A DNA stretch of 60,272 bases, from NCBI GenBank assembly GCA_000991205.1, contig LBRC01000004.1, positions 1 to 60,272 of the forward strand, in the 5' to 3' direction. A model generated the notes under the pieces. That model worked only from the letters and a program-made list of their open reading frames with translations, was not told the origin of the DNA and ran no database searches. Shown piece after piece: positions 1-8,602 of this stretch. Within the stretch, counting starts at the first letter, position 1, and each line of letters begins with the position of its first letter. The position numbers and the translations under genes are program-made. Source of the DNA: Parcubacteria group bacterium GW2011_GWA2_36_10 (GTDB lineage: Bacteria; Patescibacteriota; Patescibacteriia; UBA1558; GWA2-36-10).

Positions 1-492
1 TATAAAGGCAAAGATATTTCCGAAGTTTTACAAATGACGGTCGAAGAAGCGACGAATTTTTTTGCTAATATCCCCAATATTCATAATAAACTAAAAACTT
101 TAGTGGATGTTGGTTTGGGATATGCTGCCCTAGGTCAGTCAGCTACGACTTTGTCTGGCGGTGAAGCCCAACGTATCAAACTAGCCACTGAACTGTCTCG
201 CCGGGCTTCAGGCAAAACTTTATATATTTTAGACGAGCCAACTACTGGCTTGCACTTTGCTGATGTCAAAAGATTGTTAGACGTTTTACAGCGTTTAGTC
301 GACAAGGGCAATACTGTTTTGGTGATTGAGCATAATCTCGATGTGATCAAGAGTTCGGACTGGGTAATAGACCTAGGTCCTGAAGGTGGCGATAAAGGGG
401 GCTATTTAGTGGCTGAGGGTACGCCAAAAGAGGTGGCGAAAGTGAAAAATAGCTTTACTGGCCAGTATCTCGCTAAAATGTTTAAAAAATAG
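1..492 (+). CDS. uvrA: UvrABC system protein A, C-terminal part (partial)
   Basis: This is the C-terminal end of the UvrA damage-recognition ATPase of nucleotide excision repair, which loads UvrB onto damaged DNA in the cytoplasm. The frame is already open at base 1, so the gene starts upstream of the window; the ATG at 34 is internal. Visible are the second-ABC signature LSGGEAQR (around codon 54), the Walker B region LYILDEPTTGLHF, the switch histidine in VIEHNLDVI and the typical ending DLGPEGG. The segment aligns end to end with the C-terminus of well-known UvrA proteins and shows no gap. The stop is 15 bases before the next start, so it may be cotranscribed with the nucleotidyltransferase gene. 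Confidence 0.97.
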   Translation, partial: YKGKDISEVLQMTVEEATNFFANIPNIHNKLKTLVDVGLGYAALGQSATTLSGGEAQRIKLATELSRRASGKTLYILDEPTTGLHFADVKRLLDVLQRLVDKGNTVLVIEHNLDVIKSSDWVIDLGPEGGDKGGYLVAEGTPKEVAKVKNSFTGQYLAKMFKK

Positions 493-507
493 TAAACTAT
501 AGGGGCT

Positions 508-1473
508 ATGGTGAGTGCTTTAGAACAATCCATTTTAAAGACAATTTCTTTTTTTGATGTCTTTAACCAACCCTTAACGGCCGAAGAAATTTGGAAGTGG
601 CTTTATCGACCAAATCAAAAGTTTTCTTTACTAGAAGTCAAAGTTGCTTTAGAGACTAGCCCGGTTTTACTCAAAAATTTAGTTTTAAATGAAGCTTTTT
701 ATAGCCTAAAAGATAGAGGTTATAACTATCTGATTCGCAAGCATCACAATGATTTGTCCGAGCGTAAATTTGCTAAAGTTTCAAAGCTTTTGAGGATTTA
801 CAAATACTTGCCTTTTATCAAGCTGATTGCTATTTGTAATTCTTTATCTTTTTCTAATGCCAGCGAAGAAAGTGACATCGATCTCTTTATCATCACGGAA
901 AAAAAGAAAATCTGGCTCGCCAGATTTTTTACCATTTTGATTGTCAAAATTTTAGGCTTAAGACCAAGTTTAGACAAGCATCGTGATACTTTTTGTTTGA
1001 GTTTTTTTATTAGTGAAGACAGCTTGAGTATTGAAAATATTTTATTTAGTATTCATGACATTTATACACCGTATTGGGTAGCGCAGCTATTGCCGGTTTA
1101 TGATCGGGATCAAACTTATCAGAAGTTTCTGGAGGCCAATGTTTGGGTGAAAAAATATCTACCAAATACTTATGCTAATGATTTTTGTCAGACGGTCAAG
1201 ATTAATTGGTTGACGAAAATTGTTCGTCAGATTTTAAACTTTTTATTTTCGCCACCATGGTTGAATTATTATCTAGACAATTTTTATCGCCAAATACAAA
1301 GTCGTATTATTGCTCATAATTTAAGGGAATTAATCAATGTCGATACCAAAATCATTGTCAATGAACAGATGTTAAAGTTTCATGTCAATGATCGACGAGA
1401 ATTATTTTATAAAAAATGGCGAGAGCGCATACATAATTTATATTTAGGACAAGACGATGAAGAACTTATTTAA
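508..1473 (+). CDS. Nucleotidyltransferase-fold protein
   Basis: A 321-residue protein whose middle holds a degenerate nucleotidyltransferase motif: LSFSNASEESDIDLFIIT resembles the GS...DSDIDL signature that binds the nucleotide and two metals. The first 80 residues look like a winged-helix-type region (FNQPLTAEEIWKWL). The middle and C-terminal parts are rich in aromatic and basic residues and include a hydrophobic helix around residues 135-150. The specific substrate cannot be told from sequence. It starts at ATG 508 without an SD, just after uvrA, and its last 17 bases overlap the start of the O-antigen-ligase-like gene, which suggests translational coupling and possibly a shared role in surface glycan or lipid handling (inference). 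Confidence 0.6.
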   Translation: MVSALEQSILKTISFFDVFNQPLTAEEIWKWLYRPNQKFSLLEVKVALETSPVLLKNLVLNEAFYSLKDRGYNYLIRKHHNDLSERKFAKVSKLLRIYKYLPFIKLIAICNSLSFSNASEESDIDLFIITEKKKIWLARFFTILIVKILGLRPSLDKHRDTFCLSFFISEDSLSIENILFSIHDIYTPYWVAQLLPVYDRDQTYQKFLEANVWVKKYLPNTYANDFCQTVKINWLTKIVRQILNFLFSPPWLNYYLDNFYRQIQSRIIAHNLRELINVDTKIIVNEQMLKFHVNDRRELFYKKWRERIHNLYLGQDDEELI

Positions 1474-2800
1474 AGCAGATTTTATTTTTAATAGCTTGGC
1501 TTTTATTTTATTGCTAATTTTACCTTGGCAAACTCGTTGGATTTTTCAGAGCATTAAAATAGCGGATCAAACTTGGGAGTATGGCCAATTAGGACTTTAT
1601 GCTAGCATGATCTTGCTTATTATTTTGTTAGCTTTATATTTTGCTAATAAAGCCAAGAATACCAGTTGTCATCCCCGCGTAGACGGGGAGGGGGTACTTG
1701 TATTATTTATTTTGTATTTAATTATTCTAGCATTTTTTAGTCCTTTAAGCACTTTAAGTTTTTATTATCTAGGCATGCTTATTTTAGCTTCACTATCCAT
1801 TTTAGTTTGGCAAAAAATAAAACCCGCAGTCTTTTATGCTGGCTTATTAGCGAGTGGTGCTGTGCAGGGAGTTTTTGTCTGGTATCAGATGTTGATGCAG
1901 ACTAGCCCAGCTAATAAATGGTTTGGTTTAGCTACTCACTCGGCGGCTGACCTAGGTACTTCAGTGGTACAATATGATTTAAATAGGATGTTAAGAGCCT
2001 ATGGTTCTTTGCCACATCCAAATATTTTAGGTGGTTTTTTACTTTTTAGTTTATGGGCTGGTATTTGGTGGTGGCTACATTTGTATAGTGAAAGCAAAGA
2101 GGAGAGTTGGCAAATCAGTAAAATAAAAAAACACCTTTGGCCTTTAGTAGTTGTTTTAGTCAGCCTTATTTTAGTTTTATTTGCCTTATTTTTTACTTTT
2201 TCTCGTTCAGCTGCTTTAGCTTGGTTTGTGAGCTTAGCTGTTTTAATCTTTATAGCAATTTTTAGGAAAAAGTTTTTAGCTTTGCAGATTTTTACTAAAG
2301 CCTTTTTATTAAGTATCGCAGTTTTGTTAGCAGTTAATTTTTTATTTCCCGGTGCCTGGGTGACACGCTTAAAAGCGCAAGGTGATTTAGAAGCGAGGTC
2401 TTTGGCAGAAAGACAATTATCTTTTCAGCAAATTGATTGGCATAATTATCAACAATTAATATTAGGCCAGGGTTTAGGTGCTAATACCTATCTCGCTTAT
2501 CAAAAAAATAATTTAGGCGAACAAAAATTGCCACCTTATGTTGTCCAGCCAATTCATAATTTTTATTTATTAGTCTTAGCCGAAAGTGGCATTATCACTT
2601 GTTTGTTTTTATTATATTTTTTGTTTAGCGCTTGGCGCAAAAAATTATTTCAAAAACCAAACTTGATTTCTTTGGGTTTATTAATTTCTGTTTTGCTAGT
2701 AAGTTTACTAGATCATTATCTTTGGACCACTTGGACAGGAATTTTATTGCTATTTATTACTTTAAGTCTGTTTATTCACCCCGTTAGATATATAGAGTAA
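1457..2800 (+). CDS. O-antigen ligase (Wzy/WaaL)-like membrane protein
   Basis: A 447-residue polytopic membrane protein with about ten hydrophobic segments. The long loop after the middle helices contains RAYGSLPHPNILGGFL, the HPN-LG motif common in O-antigen ligase/polymerase family proteins, and a second large loop carries GLGANTYL and PIHNFYLLVLAESG, also typical of the family. Such proteins transfer or polymerise lipid-linked glycans on the outer face of the membrane. A GC-rich palindrome (1673-1688) lies in frame in the first cytoplasmic-looking loop and contributes the residues HPRVDGEG, which look foreign to the protein. The C-terminus HPVRYIE is written by the left arm of another inverted repeat (2778-2829). 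The start overlaps the preceding gene. Confidence 0.75.
   Translation: MKNLFKADFIFNSLAFILLLILPWQTRWIFQSIKIADQTWEYGQLGLYASMILLIILLALYFANKAKNTSCHPRVDGEGVLVLFILYLIILAFFSPLSTLSFYYLGMLILASLSILVWQKIKPAVFYAGLLASGAVQGVFVWYQMLMQTSPANKWFGLATHSAADLGTSVVQYDLNRMLRAYGSLPHPNILGGFLLFSLWAGIWWWLHLYSESKEESWQISKIKKHLWPLVVVLVSLILVLFALFFTFSRSAALAWFVSLAVLIFIAIFRKKFLALQIFTKAFLLSIAVLLAVNFLFPGAWVTRLKAQGDLEARSLAERQLSFQQIDWHNYQQLILGQGLGANTYLAYQKNNLGEQKLPPYVVQPIHNFYLLVLAESGIITCLFLLYFLFSAWRKKLFQKPNLISLGLLISVLLVSLLDHYLWTTWTGILLLFITLSLFIHPVRYIE
1672..1690. repeat. In-frame GC-rich palindrome inside a coding region
   Basis: CCCCG (1673-1677) and CGGGG (1684-1688) flank a short loop. The element belongs to the same family as CCCCGCGTACGCGGGG copies at 39186 and 57992 but here is translated in frame as part of a membrane protein loop. 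Confidence 0.6.
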
Positions 2801-2829
2801 TCATTTTTTTGTTAATTATCTAACGGGGT
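2778..2829. repeat. Inverted repeat, ACCCCGTTAGATA family, copy 1
   Basis: Perfect 13-base arms (2778-2790 and 2817-2829) are separated by 26 bases of unrelated A/T-rich sequence. The left arm encodes the last residues of the upstream protein (HPVR) and the element could also form a terminator-like stem. A second copy with identical arms lies at 11895-11948. Confidence 0.85.
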
Positions 2830-2847
2830 AAAAAAGAGGAGTAATTC

Positions 2848-2888
2848 TTGACAAAAGCTTTTTAGCACTCTATAATGTAGAGTGCTAA
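2848..2888 (+). promoter_or_regulatory. groES-groEL promoter with CIRCE operator
   Basis: TTGACA (2848-2853), a 17-bp spacer and TATAAT (2871-2876) form a consensus housekeeping promoter. The CIRCE operator TTAGCACTC-N9-GAGTGCTAA (2862-2870 and 2880-2888) is perfect and its nine-base centre contains the -10 box. HrcA bound here would block RNA polymerase directly. This predicts heat-shock control of the chaperonin operon by an HrcA repressor encoded outside the window. Confidence 0.95.
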
Positions 2889-2912
2889 TTTAATCATTAA
2901 ATTGAAAAACAT

Positions 2913-3188
2913 ATGAATCTAAAACCATTAGGAGATCGTGTGATCATCAAAGTTTTACCAAAACAAGAAACTACTAAGTCTGGTATTATTTTACCAGAGT
3001 CAGTTACTAAAGAAAATCGCCTTGAAGGAGAAATTGTCTCACTGGGTCAAGGTGAAAAAATCAAGGCTTTAAATTTAAATGTTGGCCAAAAAGTTATTTG
3101 CGCTGAATATGGTGGTACAGAAATAAAAGTAGATGGACAAGAATATAAAATTTTGAATCACGAAGATTTATTAGCTGTCGCTACATAA
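2913..3188 (+). CDS. groS: Co-chaperonin GroES
   Basis: A 91-residue GroES, the heptameric lid of the GroEL folding chamber in the cytoplasm. The family ends are clear: MNLKPLGDRVIIKVLPKQETTKSGIILPE at the start (with the mobile loop around residues 18-32) and a C-terminal domain with YGGTEIKVDGQEYKIL and DLLAV. Length is normal for the family (about 95). The start ATG at 2913 lies 37 bases after the -10 box and has no SD, as in most native genes here. It is the first gene of the CIRCE-controlled operon with groEL 84 bases downstream. Confidence 0.97.
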   Translation: MNLKPLGDRVIIKVLPKQETTKSGIILPESVTKENRLEGEIVSLGQGEKIKALNLNVGQKVICAEYGGTEIKVDGQEYKILNHEDLLAVAT

Positions 3189-3272
3189 ATCAGTTCGCAA
3201 GTTGACAAGTTATCAAGTGTATTAGATAACTTGTGACTTGTAAACTTTTTTAACTTTTAAACTATAAAAAAT

Positions 3273-4802
3273 ATGGCAAAACAAATTCTCTTTAATGAAG
3301 AGGCTCGCAGCAAGATGCGCGCTGGTGTCGATAAGCTCGCTAATTCTGTCAAAGTAACTTTGGGTCCAAAAGGCCGTAACGTCGTCTTGGACAAAGGTTA
3401 TGGTGCACCAACTATTACTAAAGACGGTGTGACAGTAGCTAAAGACATTGAGCTTGAAGATAAGTTTGAAAATATTGGTGCCGAGATTGTCAAAGAAGTA
3501 GCCTCAAAAACCGCTGATGTCGCTGGTGATGGTACTACGACCGCCACTGTTTTAGCGCAAAGTATTATCGCTGAAGGTTTAAAAAACGTCACCGCTGGTG
3601 CTAATCCTTTGGCTTTAAAACGCGGGATTGATTTAGCAGTTGATGCTGTTGTTAAAGCTATGGAAGCTGTGGGTAAAAATGGCGTGATCACCGTCGAAGA
3701 AAATCAAAGTTTTGGTGTCGATAAAGAAGTGGTTGAAGGTATGCAGTTTGATAAAGGCTACGCCTCACACTATATGGTGACAGATAGTGAAAAAATGCAA
3801 GCCGTTTATGAAGAGCCAAGTATTTTGATCACTGATCAAAAAGTTTCAAATTTACAAGATCTTTTGCCTTTACTAGAGTCACTAGCAGCTTCAGGTCGTA
3901 AAGAACTAGTTATTATCGCTGACGATATTGAGGGTGATGCACTAGCCACTCTAGTGGTCAATAAATTAAGAGGTGCATTTTCTACTTTGGCTATCAAAGC
4001 TCCTGGTTTTGGTGATCGCAAAAAAGAAATGTTGACTGATATAGCTATTTTGACTGGCGCCAAAGTTATTTCTGAAGAAATTGGCTTAAAATTAGCTAAT
4101 GCTAGTGTAGAAATGTTAGGCTCTGCTCGTAAAGTAGTAGCTACTAAAGAAAATACGACGATAGTTGATGGCAAAGGCGACGAGGCACAAATCAAAGACA
4201 GAATAAAACAAATTGAGCAAGCTTTGAAAAATGCAGACTCAGATTTTGATAAAGATAAATTGCAAGAGCGTTTAGCTAAACTTTCTGGCGGTGTAGCTGT
4301 CATCAAAGTAGGGGCTGCTACCGAAACAGAAATGAAAGAAAAGAAAGATCGCATTGAAGATGCGCTGGCTGCTACCAAAGCCGCGGTTGAAGAAGGGGTG
4401 ATTGTTGGTGGAGGCGTGGCCTATTTACGTTCTTTATCTGTTATTGATGATTTGAAATTAGAAGGTGAAGAAAAGCTAGGTGCAGAGATTTTGAAAAAAG
4501 CCTTACTTGCTCCACTAGCACAAATCGCTGCTAACGCCGGAAAAGATGGTGGCGTGATTGTGGCTGAAGTTTTGGCGCAAAAAGACAATGTTGGTTATAA
4601 TGCTAAAGATGATAAAATTGAAGATTTAGTCAAAGCTGGTATTGTGGATCCAACCAAAGTGGCACGCGCCGCTTTGCAAAACGCCGCTTCAGCCGCTGGT
4701 ATGTTTTTGATGACCGAAGCTGTTATTACTGATCTTCCCAAAGCAGACAAAGAAGAAGGCCGTGGCATGCCAGGCATGGGCGGTATGGGTGGCATGATGT
4801 AA
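3273..4802 (+). CDS. groL: Chaperonin GroEL with an internal deletion
   Basis: The 60-kDa chaperonin that folds proteins in an ATP-driven double ring. Recognisable are KVTLGPKGRNVVLDKGYGAPTITKDG, the ATP-site motif DVAGDGTTTATV (residues 82-93), the apical segment and the GGM tail. It is 509 residues against about 540 for the family. The missing part is a single block: residues 121-140 read straight from the helix AVDAVVK into MEAVGKNGVI, whereas family members carry about 35 more residues here (the EIAQVATISAN...GKLIAEA region of the intermediate domain). The reading frame is kept. The deleted region is part of the hinge domain, so a protein made as written is unlikely to work normally. Either the sequence was lost in assembly or this copy is defective. 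Confidence 0.93.
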   Translation: MAKQILFNEEARSKMRAGVDKLANSVKVTLGPKGRNVVLDKGYGAPTITKDGVTVAKDIELEDKFENIGAEIVKEVASKTADVAGDGTTTATVLAQSIIAEGLKNVTAGANPLALKRGIDLAVDAVVKAMEAVGKNGVITVEENQSFGVDKEVVEGMQFDKGYASHYMVTDSEKMQAVYEEPSILITDQKVSNLQDLLPLLESLAASGRKELVIIADDIEGDALATLVVNKLRGAFSTLAIKAPGFGDRKKEMLTDIAILTGAKVISEEIGLKLANASVEMLGSARKVVATKENTTIVDGKGDEAQIKDRIKQIEQALKNADSDFDKDKLQERLAKLSGGVAVIKVGAATETEMKEKKDRIEDALAATKAAVEEGVIVGGGVAYLRSLSVIDDLKLEGEEKLGAEILKKALLAPLAQIAANAGKDGGVIVAEVLAQKDNVGYNAKDDKIEDLVKAGIVDPTKVARAALQNAASAAGMFLMTEAVITDLPKADKEEGRGMPGMGGMGGMM

Positions 4803-4817
4803 AAAATATAATAAAAT

Positions 4818-4853
4818 GACCTCGAAGGTTTAAAAACCTTCGAGGTCATTTTT
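4818..4853. terminator. groEL terminator hairpin (GACCTCGAAGG family)
   Basis: Perfect 14-bp arms (4818-4831 and 4834-4847) with a two-base loop are followed by ATTTTTG. The stem belongs to a repeat family with further copies at 21512 and 29108, so it is both a likely intrinsic terminator and a dispersed repeat. Confidence 0.8.
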
Positions 4854-4854
4854 G

Positions 4855-4884
4855 TTGGCATAAATACGATAAATATTGTATAAT
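4855..4884 (+). promoter_or_regulatory. Promoter for the membrane protein gene at 4895
   Basis: TTGGCA (4855-4860), an 18-bp spacer and TATAAT (4879-4884). The ATG at 4895 is only 10 bases beyond the -10 box, so the transcript would have almost no leader. Confidence 0.7.
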
Positions 4885-4894
4885 ACAGTCATCT

Positions 4895-5680
4895 ATGAAG
4901 CATGATAATAAAAATAAAATCAATTTTGATCAAGTCGAAGAATTAGATTGGCAAGCTAATGAAAATTATCCTTGGGAATACGAAGTCAAGGATGAAGTTT
5001 GGTTAGCTGATTTGTCTAAAATTGCTAAACCTCAAAAAATAAAAAAAACTTTAGTAAAGCCAGAGATCAAAGTTTCAGTCAGTGAGCAAATTATTTCTGA
5101 TCCGCAAAATATAGATGAAAAAGCAGCCGAAGAAAAAATCACGGTCGTCGATACAGAACTAAAATTTACGCCTGATCAAGAAAGTGAAATATTTGAGCCA
5201 GCTGAAACTGTAGTTTCGGCTATTAGCGATCAATGGTTTGAAGAGCAGAAACAGACCGCCCAGAGGGCGACCGCCTCGCGGGCGGAAAAAGTTAGTTTTG
5301 ATTGGTCAGATAATTTTTCTTGGGTTTTTGCGAGCTTAGTTTTATTTGTTTTTGTCTTAGCTGGTGAAATTGCCTTGCATTTTGTTAGTCAACATTGGTA
5401 TTGGTCAGCGACTTACTTATTATTATCTCTATGGCTTTGGCGCATAGCAGTTTTAGTTGGCTGGTTTTATTTAGGCGCTAGACGTTGGTTTTTGGCGACT
5501 GAACAAATTATGATTACCGCTGTCCTGGGTCAATTAGTCGCAGTTTTTGCTTCTGGCATTTATCGTATTTTTGTCATTCACAGTTTATGGACTTGGCTAA
5601 GTCTAGTAGTGGAGCCGATTTGGATGTTACTTATTATCGCTGTCGCTGGCAGTTTATTTGTCAAAATAATTAATAAATAA
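4895..5680 (+). CDS. Acidic-tailed membrane protein of unknown function
   Basis: A 261-residue protein with an acidic, probably unstructured first half (residues 1-140, rich in E, D and K) and a second half with four hydrophobic segments (about residues 144-165, 170-195, 205-225, 235-257). No family is recognised. Between the two halves a double GC-rich palindrome (5256-5285) is translated in frame as TAQRATASRAE, placed in the likely flexible linker where it would be tolerated. The gene has its own consensus promoter and almost no leader, and it is followed by another small membrane protein gene 64 bases downstream. Confidence 0.65.
   Translation: MKHDNKNKINFDQVEELDWQANENYPWEYEVKDEVWLADLSKIAKPQKIKKTLVKPEIKVSVSEQIISDPQNIDEKAAEEKITVVDTELKFTPDQESEIFEPAETVVSAISDQWFEEQKQTAQRATASRAEKVSFDWSDNFSWVFASLVLFVFVLAGEIALHFVSQHWYWSATYLLLSLWLWRIAVLVGWFYLGARRWFLATEQIMITAVLGQLVAVFASGIYRIFVIHSLWTWLSLVVEPIWMLLIIAVAGSLFVKIINK
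5256..5285. repeat. In-frame double palindrome (CGCCC/GGGCG and CCGCC/GGCGG)
   Basis: Two adjacent short hairpins (5257-5269 and 5271-5285) lie inside the coding region of the preceding membrane protein without breaking the frame. Confidence 0.6.
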
Positions 5681-5698
5681 ATTTTAGAAGTAATATTT

Positions 5699-5719
5699 CT
5701 TCCGCCTACGGCGGAAGAA
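5699..5719. repeat. Intergenic CCGCC-GGCGG palindrome
   Basis: TTCCGCC and GGCGGAA flank a three-base loop between two membrane protein genes. It has no strong T-run, so it reads as a dispersed repeat more than as a terminator. Confidence 0.55.
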
Positions 5720-5743
5720 TAATGCAAGGTTAAAAGAAATTAT

Positions 5744-6058
5744 ATGAGTTTAGAAAAAAATCAGCGTGATATTGATAGCAATCGTTTTGTAGCGGCACTG
5801 TCATATATTTGGATTTTATGTTTGGTGCCTTTATTTTTAAAGCGCCGTTCACATTTTGCTCAATTTCATGCCAAACAAGGTTTGCTATTATTTGTGATTG
5901 AAATCATTGGTTGGATTATTTTTTGGATCCCAATTATTGGCTGGGCTTTATTTATCATGGTGATTCTTTATTCAGTTCTGGGAGCACAGAAAGCTATGGC
6001 TGGTGAATATTGGGTGATGCCGATTTTAGGCAAATATGTGAGTAAACTAGATTTATAA
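5744..6058 (+). CDS. DUF4870/Tic20-like small membrane protein
   Basis: A 104-residue protein with three hydrophobic stretches (about 17-33, 45-62, 65-82). The motif FAQFHAKQGLLLFVIEIIG is the HAKQG(L/A) signature of the DUF4870/Tic20-like family of bacterial membrane proteins, and the C-terminus AMAGEYWVMPILG is also typical. The function of this family in bacteria is not established. The start ATG at 5744 has no SD. The gene lies upstream of ppsA by 29 bases and may share its transcript. Confidence 0.75.
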   Translation: MSLEKNQRDIDSNRFVAALSYIWILCLVPLFLKRRSHFAQFHAKQGLLLFVIEIIGWIIFWIPIIGWALFIMVILYSVLGAQKAMAGEYWVMPILGKYVSKLDL

Positions 6059-6087
6059 ATTTTTAATATTAAAATTAAAAGATTTTT

Positions 6088-8496
6088 ATGCAAGCCAAGA
6101 AAAATAAGTTTATTTTGTGGTTCAAAGACACTACTATCAAAGATATCCCTAGAGTAGGTGGTAAGAATGCTTCGTTAGGAGAAATGTATAGTAAGTTAAC
6201 CAGTAAGGGAGTGGATGTGCCGAATGGTTTTTCGGTGACAGCGGCTGCTTATAATTATTTTTTAAAAACCGCCGGTATCAAAGATGATATCGAGAGAATT
6301 TTAGTAGATTTAGATACTAATAGTATTAAAAATTTATCGGAACGTGGGGCAAAAGTAAGAGCCACTATTTTGAATGCTAAATTTCCTGAAGATTTAAAGA
6401 AAGCAATTTTAGAAGCCTATCATCAACTTTCTAAACAATATAAAACTAATTTTACAGATGTGGCTATTCGCTCTTCAGCCACCGCTGAAGATTTGCCCGA
6501 TGCTTCTTTTGCTGGACAACAAGAGTCGTATTTACATATCAAAGGTGACGCCCAAGTTTTAGAAGCTTGTAAAAAATGTGTAGCGTCTTTATTTACTGAT
6601 CGGGCTATTTCTTATCGAGTGGATAAAAAATTTAGTCATTTTGATATTCAGCTTTCGATCACTGTCCAAAAAATGGTCAGATCAGATAAGGCCTGCTCTG
6701 GTGTGATGTTTTCTATCGATACTGAGTCAGGTTTTCGCCAAGCAGTTTTGATCAATGCTGCTTATGGCTTGGGCGACTATATTGTGCAAGGCGTAGTGAC
6801 GCCAGACGAGTATTATGTTTTTAAAACAAATTTAAAACCAGGTTTAGTCCCGATTATTAGTAAAAATCTTGGCGCTAAACTAAAAAAATTAGTTTATAAT
6901 ACAGAAAGTTCTGGTCCAAATATCAAAGGCATGGCGACTACTCCAGAAGAGCGTGGTCAATACGTTCTGACTGATCAAGAAATTTTAAAATTAGCCAGAT
7001 GGGCGGTACAGATCGAAGCGCACTATAAAAAACCCATGGACATGGAGTGGGCTAAAGATGGCGTTACAGGCAAATTATTTATCGTCCAAGCTAGACCAGA
7101 AACTGTCCGTAGTCGTGATAATGCTAATATTTTGGAAGAGTATATTTTGCAAGGCAAAGGTAAATTATTATCCACCGGTGCTTCAGTTGGAGCAAAAATC
7201 GGTAAAGGTAAAGTACATGTGATTGAAAATGTGGCTAATATCGGACAGTTTTTACAGGGTGAAGTATTAGTGACCGAGATGACTGACCCAGACTGGGAGC
7301 CGATCATGAAAAAAGCTTCAGCTATTGTCACCAACTCTGGTGGTCGTACTTGTCATGCAGCTATTATTTCTCGTGAGCTCGGCATCCCTTGTGTCGTCGG
7401 CACCAAAGATGGCACTAAGACTATTAAGAACGGTATCAGCGCAACTGTCAGTTGCGCTGAAGGCGAAAAAGGACATGTCTATGAAGGCCTGTTAGTTTTT
7501 AAAATCAAAAAAACTGACTTGAAGAAAATACCAAAGCCAAAAACCAAGATCATGATGAATATTGGTAATCCGGAAATGGCTATGGCGCAAAGTTTTATCC
7601 CAAATGAAGGTGTGGGCTTGGCGCGTGAAGAATTTGTGATTTCAAATTATATTCGCATTCATCCTTTAGCACTATTAAATTTTAATAAACTAAAAGATGA
7701 AAAATTAAAAAAACAAATTGCCAGTCTTACTACTACACACGAGAATAAAGCACAATTTTTTGTGGATAAATTAGCCGAAGGTATAGCGCGCATTGCCGCT
7801 GCTTTTTACCCTAAAGATGTGATCGTCAGATTGTCAGATTTTAAATCAAATGAATATGCCGGTTTAATCGGTGGCAAAGGCTTTGAGCCCATTGAATCAA
7901 ACCCGATGATTGGCTGGCGTGGAGCAAGCCGCTACTATGATCCAAACTACATTGCTGCTTTTAAACTAGAGTGCAGAGCTTTAGTCAAAGTGCGCAAAGT
8001 CATGGGTTTGACTAATGTCAAAGTGATGATTCCTTTTTGTCGCACCGTAGAGGAAGCTAAAAAAGTTTTGGCCATCATGAGAGATTTTGGCTTAGAACGA
8101 GGTAAAGATAATTTAGAAGTTTATGTAATGTGTGAGATTCCTTCTAATGTTATTTTAGCTGACGATTTTTCTAAAATTTTTGATGGCTTTTCTATCGGCT
8201 CCAATGACTTGACCCAGCTTACTTTAGGAGTAGATAGAGATAGTGAATTAGTTTCACATGTTTATGATGAAAAAAATATGGCGGTTAAAACTTTGATTGC
8301 AGAAGTGATTAAGAAGGCCAAAAAGAATAAACGGAAGATCGGCATTTGTGGTCAAGCACCATCTGACTTTCCAGATTTTGCCCAGTTTTTAGTTGAGCAG
8401 GGTATAGATTCCATTTCTTTAAATCCGGATACCGTCATTAAGACTATGATCGCTATCAATGAAACAGAAAAGAAATTAAAACGTAAAAAGAAATAG
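6088..8496 (+). CDS. ppsA: Phosphoenolpyruvate synthase
   Basis: An 802-residue enzyme that converts pyruvate, ATP and water to phosphoenolpyruvate, AMP and phosphate. It has the three expected parts in order: an N-terminal ATP-grasp domain (VGGKNASLGEM, AIRSSATAEDLPDASFAGQQ), the swivelling phosphohistidine domain with the catalytic histidine in GGRTCHAAIISREL (around residue 428), and a C-terminal PEP-utiliser TIM barrel (ending GICGQAPSDFPDFAQFLVEQGI). Length agrees with the family and no gap is seen. In organisms with reduced metabolism such an enzyme may run toward pyruvate and ATP; that is inference. The next element downstream is a GC-rich cassette with its own promoter. Confidence 0.95.
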   Translation: MQAKKNKFILWFKDTTIKDIPRVGGKNASLGEMYSKLTSKGVDVPNGFSVTAAAYNYFLKTAGIKDDIERILVDLDTNSIKNLSERGAKVRATILNAKFPEDLKKAILEAYHQLSKQYKTNFTDVAIRSSATAEDLPDASFAGQQESYLHIKGDAQVLEACKKCVASLFTDRAISYRVDKKFSHFDIQLSITVQKMVRSDKACSGVMFSIDTESGFRQAVLINAAYGLGDYIVQGVVTPDEYYVFKTNLKPGLVPIISKNLGAKLKKLVYNTESSGPNIKGMATTPEERGQYVLTDQEILKLARWAVQIEAHYKKPMDMEWAKDGVTGKLFIVQARPETVRSRDNANILEEYILQGKGKLLSTGASVGAKIGKGKVHVIENVANIGQFLQGEVLVTEMTDPDWEPIMKKASAIVTNSGGRTCHAAIISRELGIPCVVGTKDGTKTIKNGISATVSCAEGEKGHVYEGLLVFKIKKTDLKKIPKPKTKIMMNIGNPEMAMAQSFIPNEGVGLAREEFVISNYIRIHPLALLNFNKLKDEKLKKQIASLTTTHENKAQFFVDKLAEGIARIAAAFYPKDVIVRLSDFKSNEYAGLIGGKGFEPIESNPMIGWRGASRYYDPNYIAAFKLECRALVKVRKVMGLTNVKVMIPFCRTVEEAKKVLAIMRDFGLERGKDNLEVYVMCEIPSNVILADDFSKIFDGFSIGSNDLTQLTLGVDRDSELVSHVYDEKNMAVKTLIAEVIKKAKKNKRKIGICGQAPSDFPDFAQFLVEQGIDSISLNPDTVIKTMIAINETEKKLKRKKK

Positions 8497-8499
8497 ACA

Positions 8500-8528
8500 T
8501 TGACTAAACTCTTTTTTAGTGATTTAAT
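8500..8528 (+). promoter_or_regulatory. Promoter of GC-rich cassette 1
   Basis: TTGACT (8500-8505), a 17-bp spacer and TTTAAT (8523-8528), starting four bases after the ppsA stop. The spacing is the same as in most other GC-rich cassettes of the window. Confidence 0.75.
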
Positions 8529-8553
8529 AATATTTGTCACTCTATTGCTAGCA

Positions 8554-8574
8554 ACTTTCCTAAGGTAGGAAAGT
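8554..8574 (+). other. 5'-UTR hairpin of cassette 1
   Basis: ACTTTCCTA and TAGGAAAGT form a perfect 9-bp stem with a three-base loop in the leader, ending 29 bases before the start codon. It could stabilise or regulate the mRNA. Confidence 0.6.
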
Positions 8575-8602
8575 GCCTTATACACAATCAGAGAGGTTCC
8601 TT

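Noticed and set aside
3398..4378. Long antisense ORFs across groEL (97 and 180 residues)
   Set aside because: They mirror groEL codons in the opposite frame, have no start context and encode low-complexity Ser/Ala-rich sequence.
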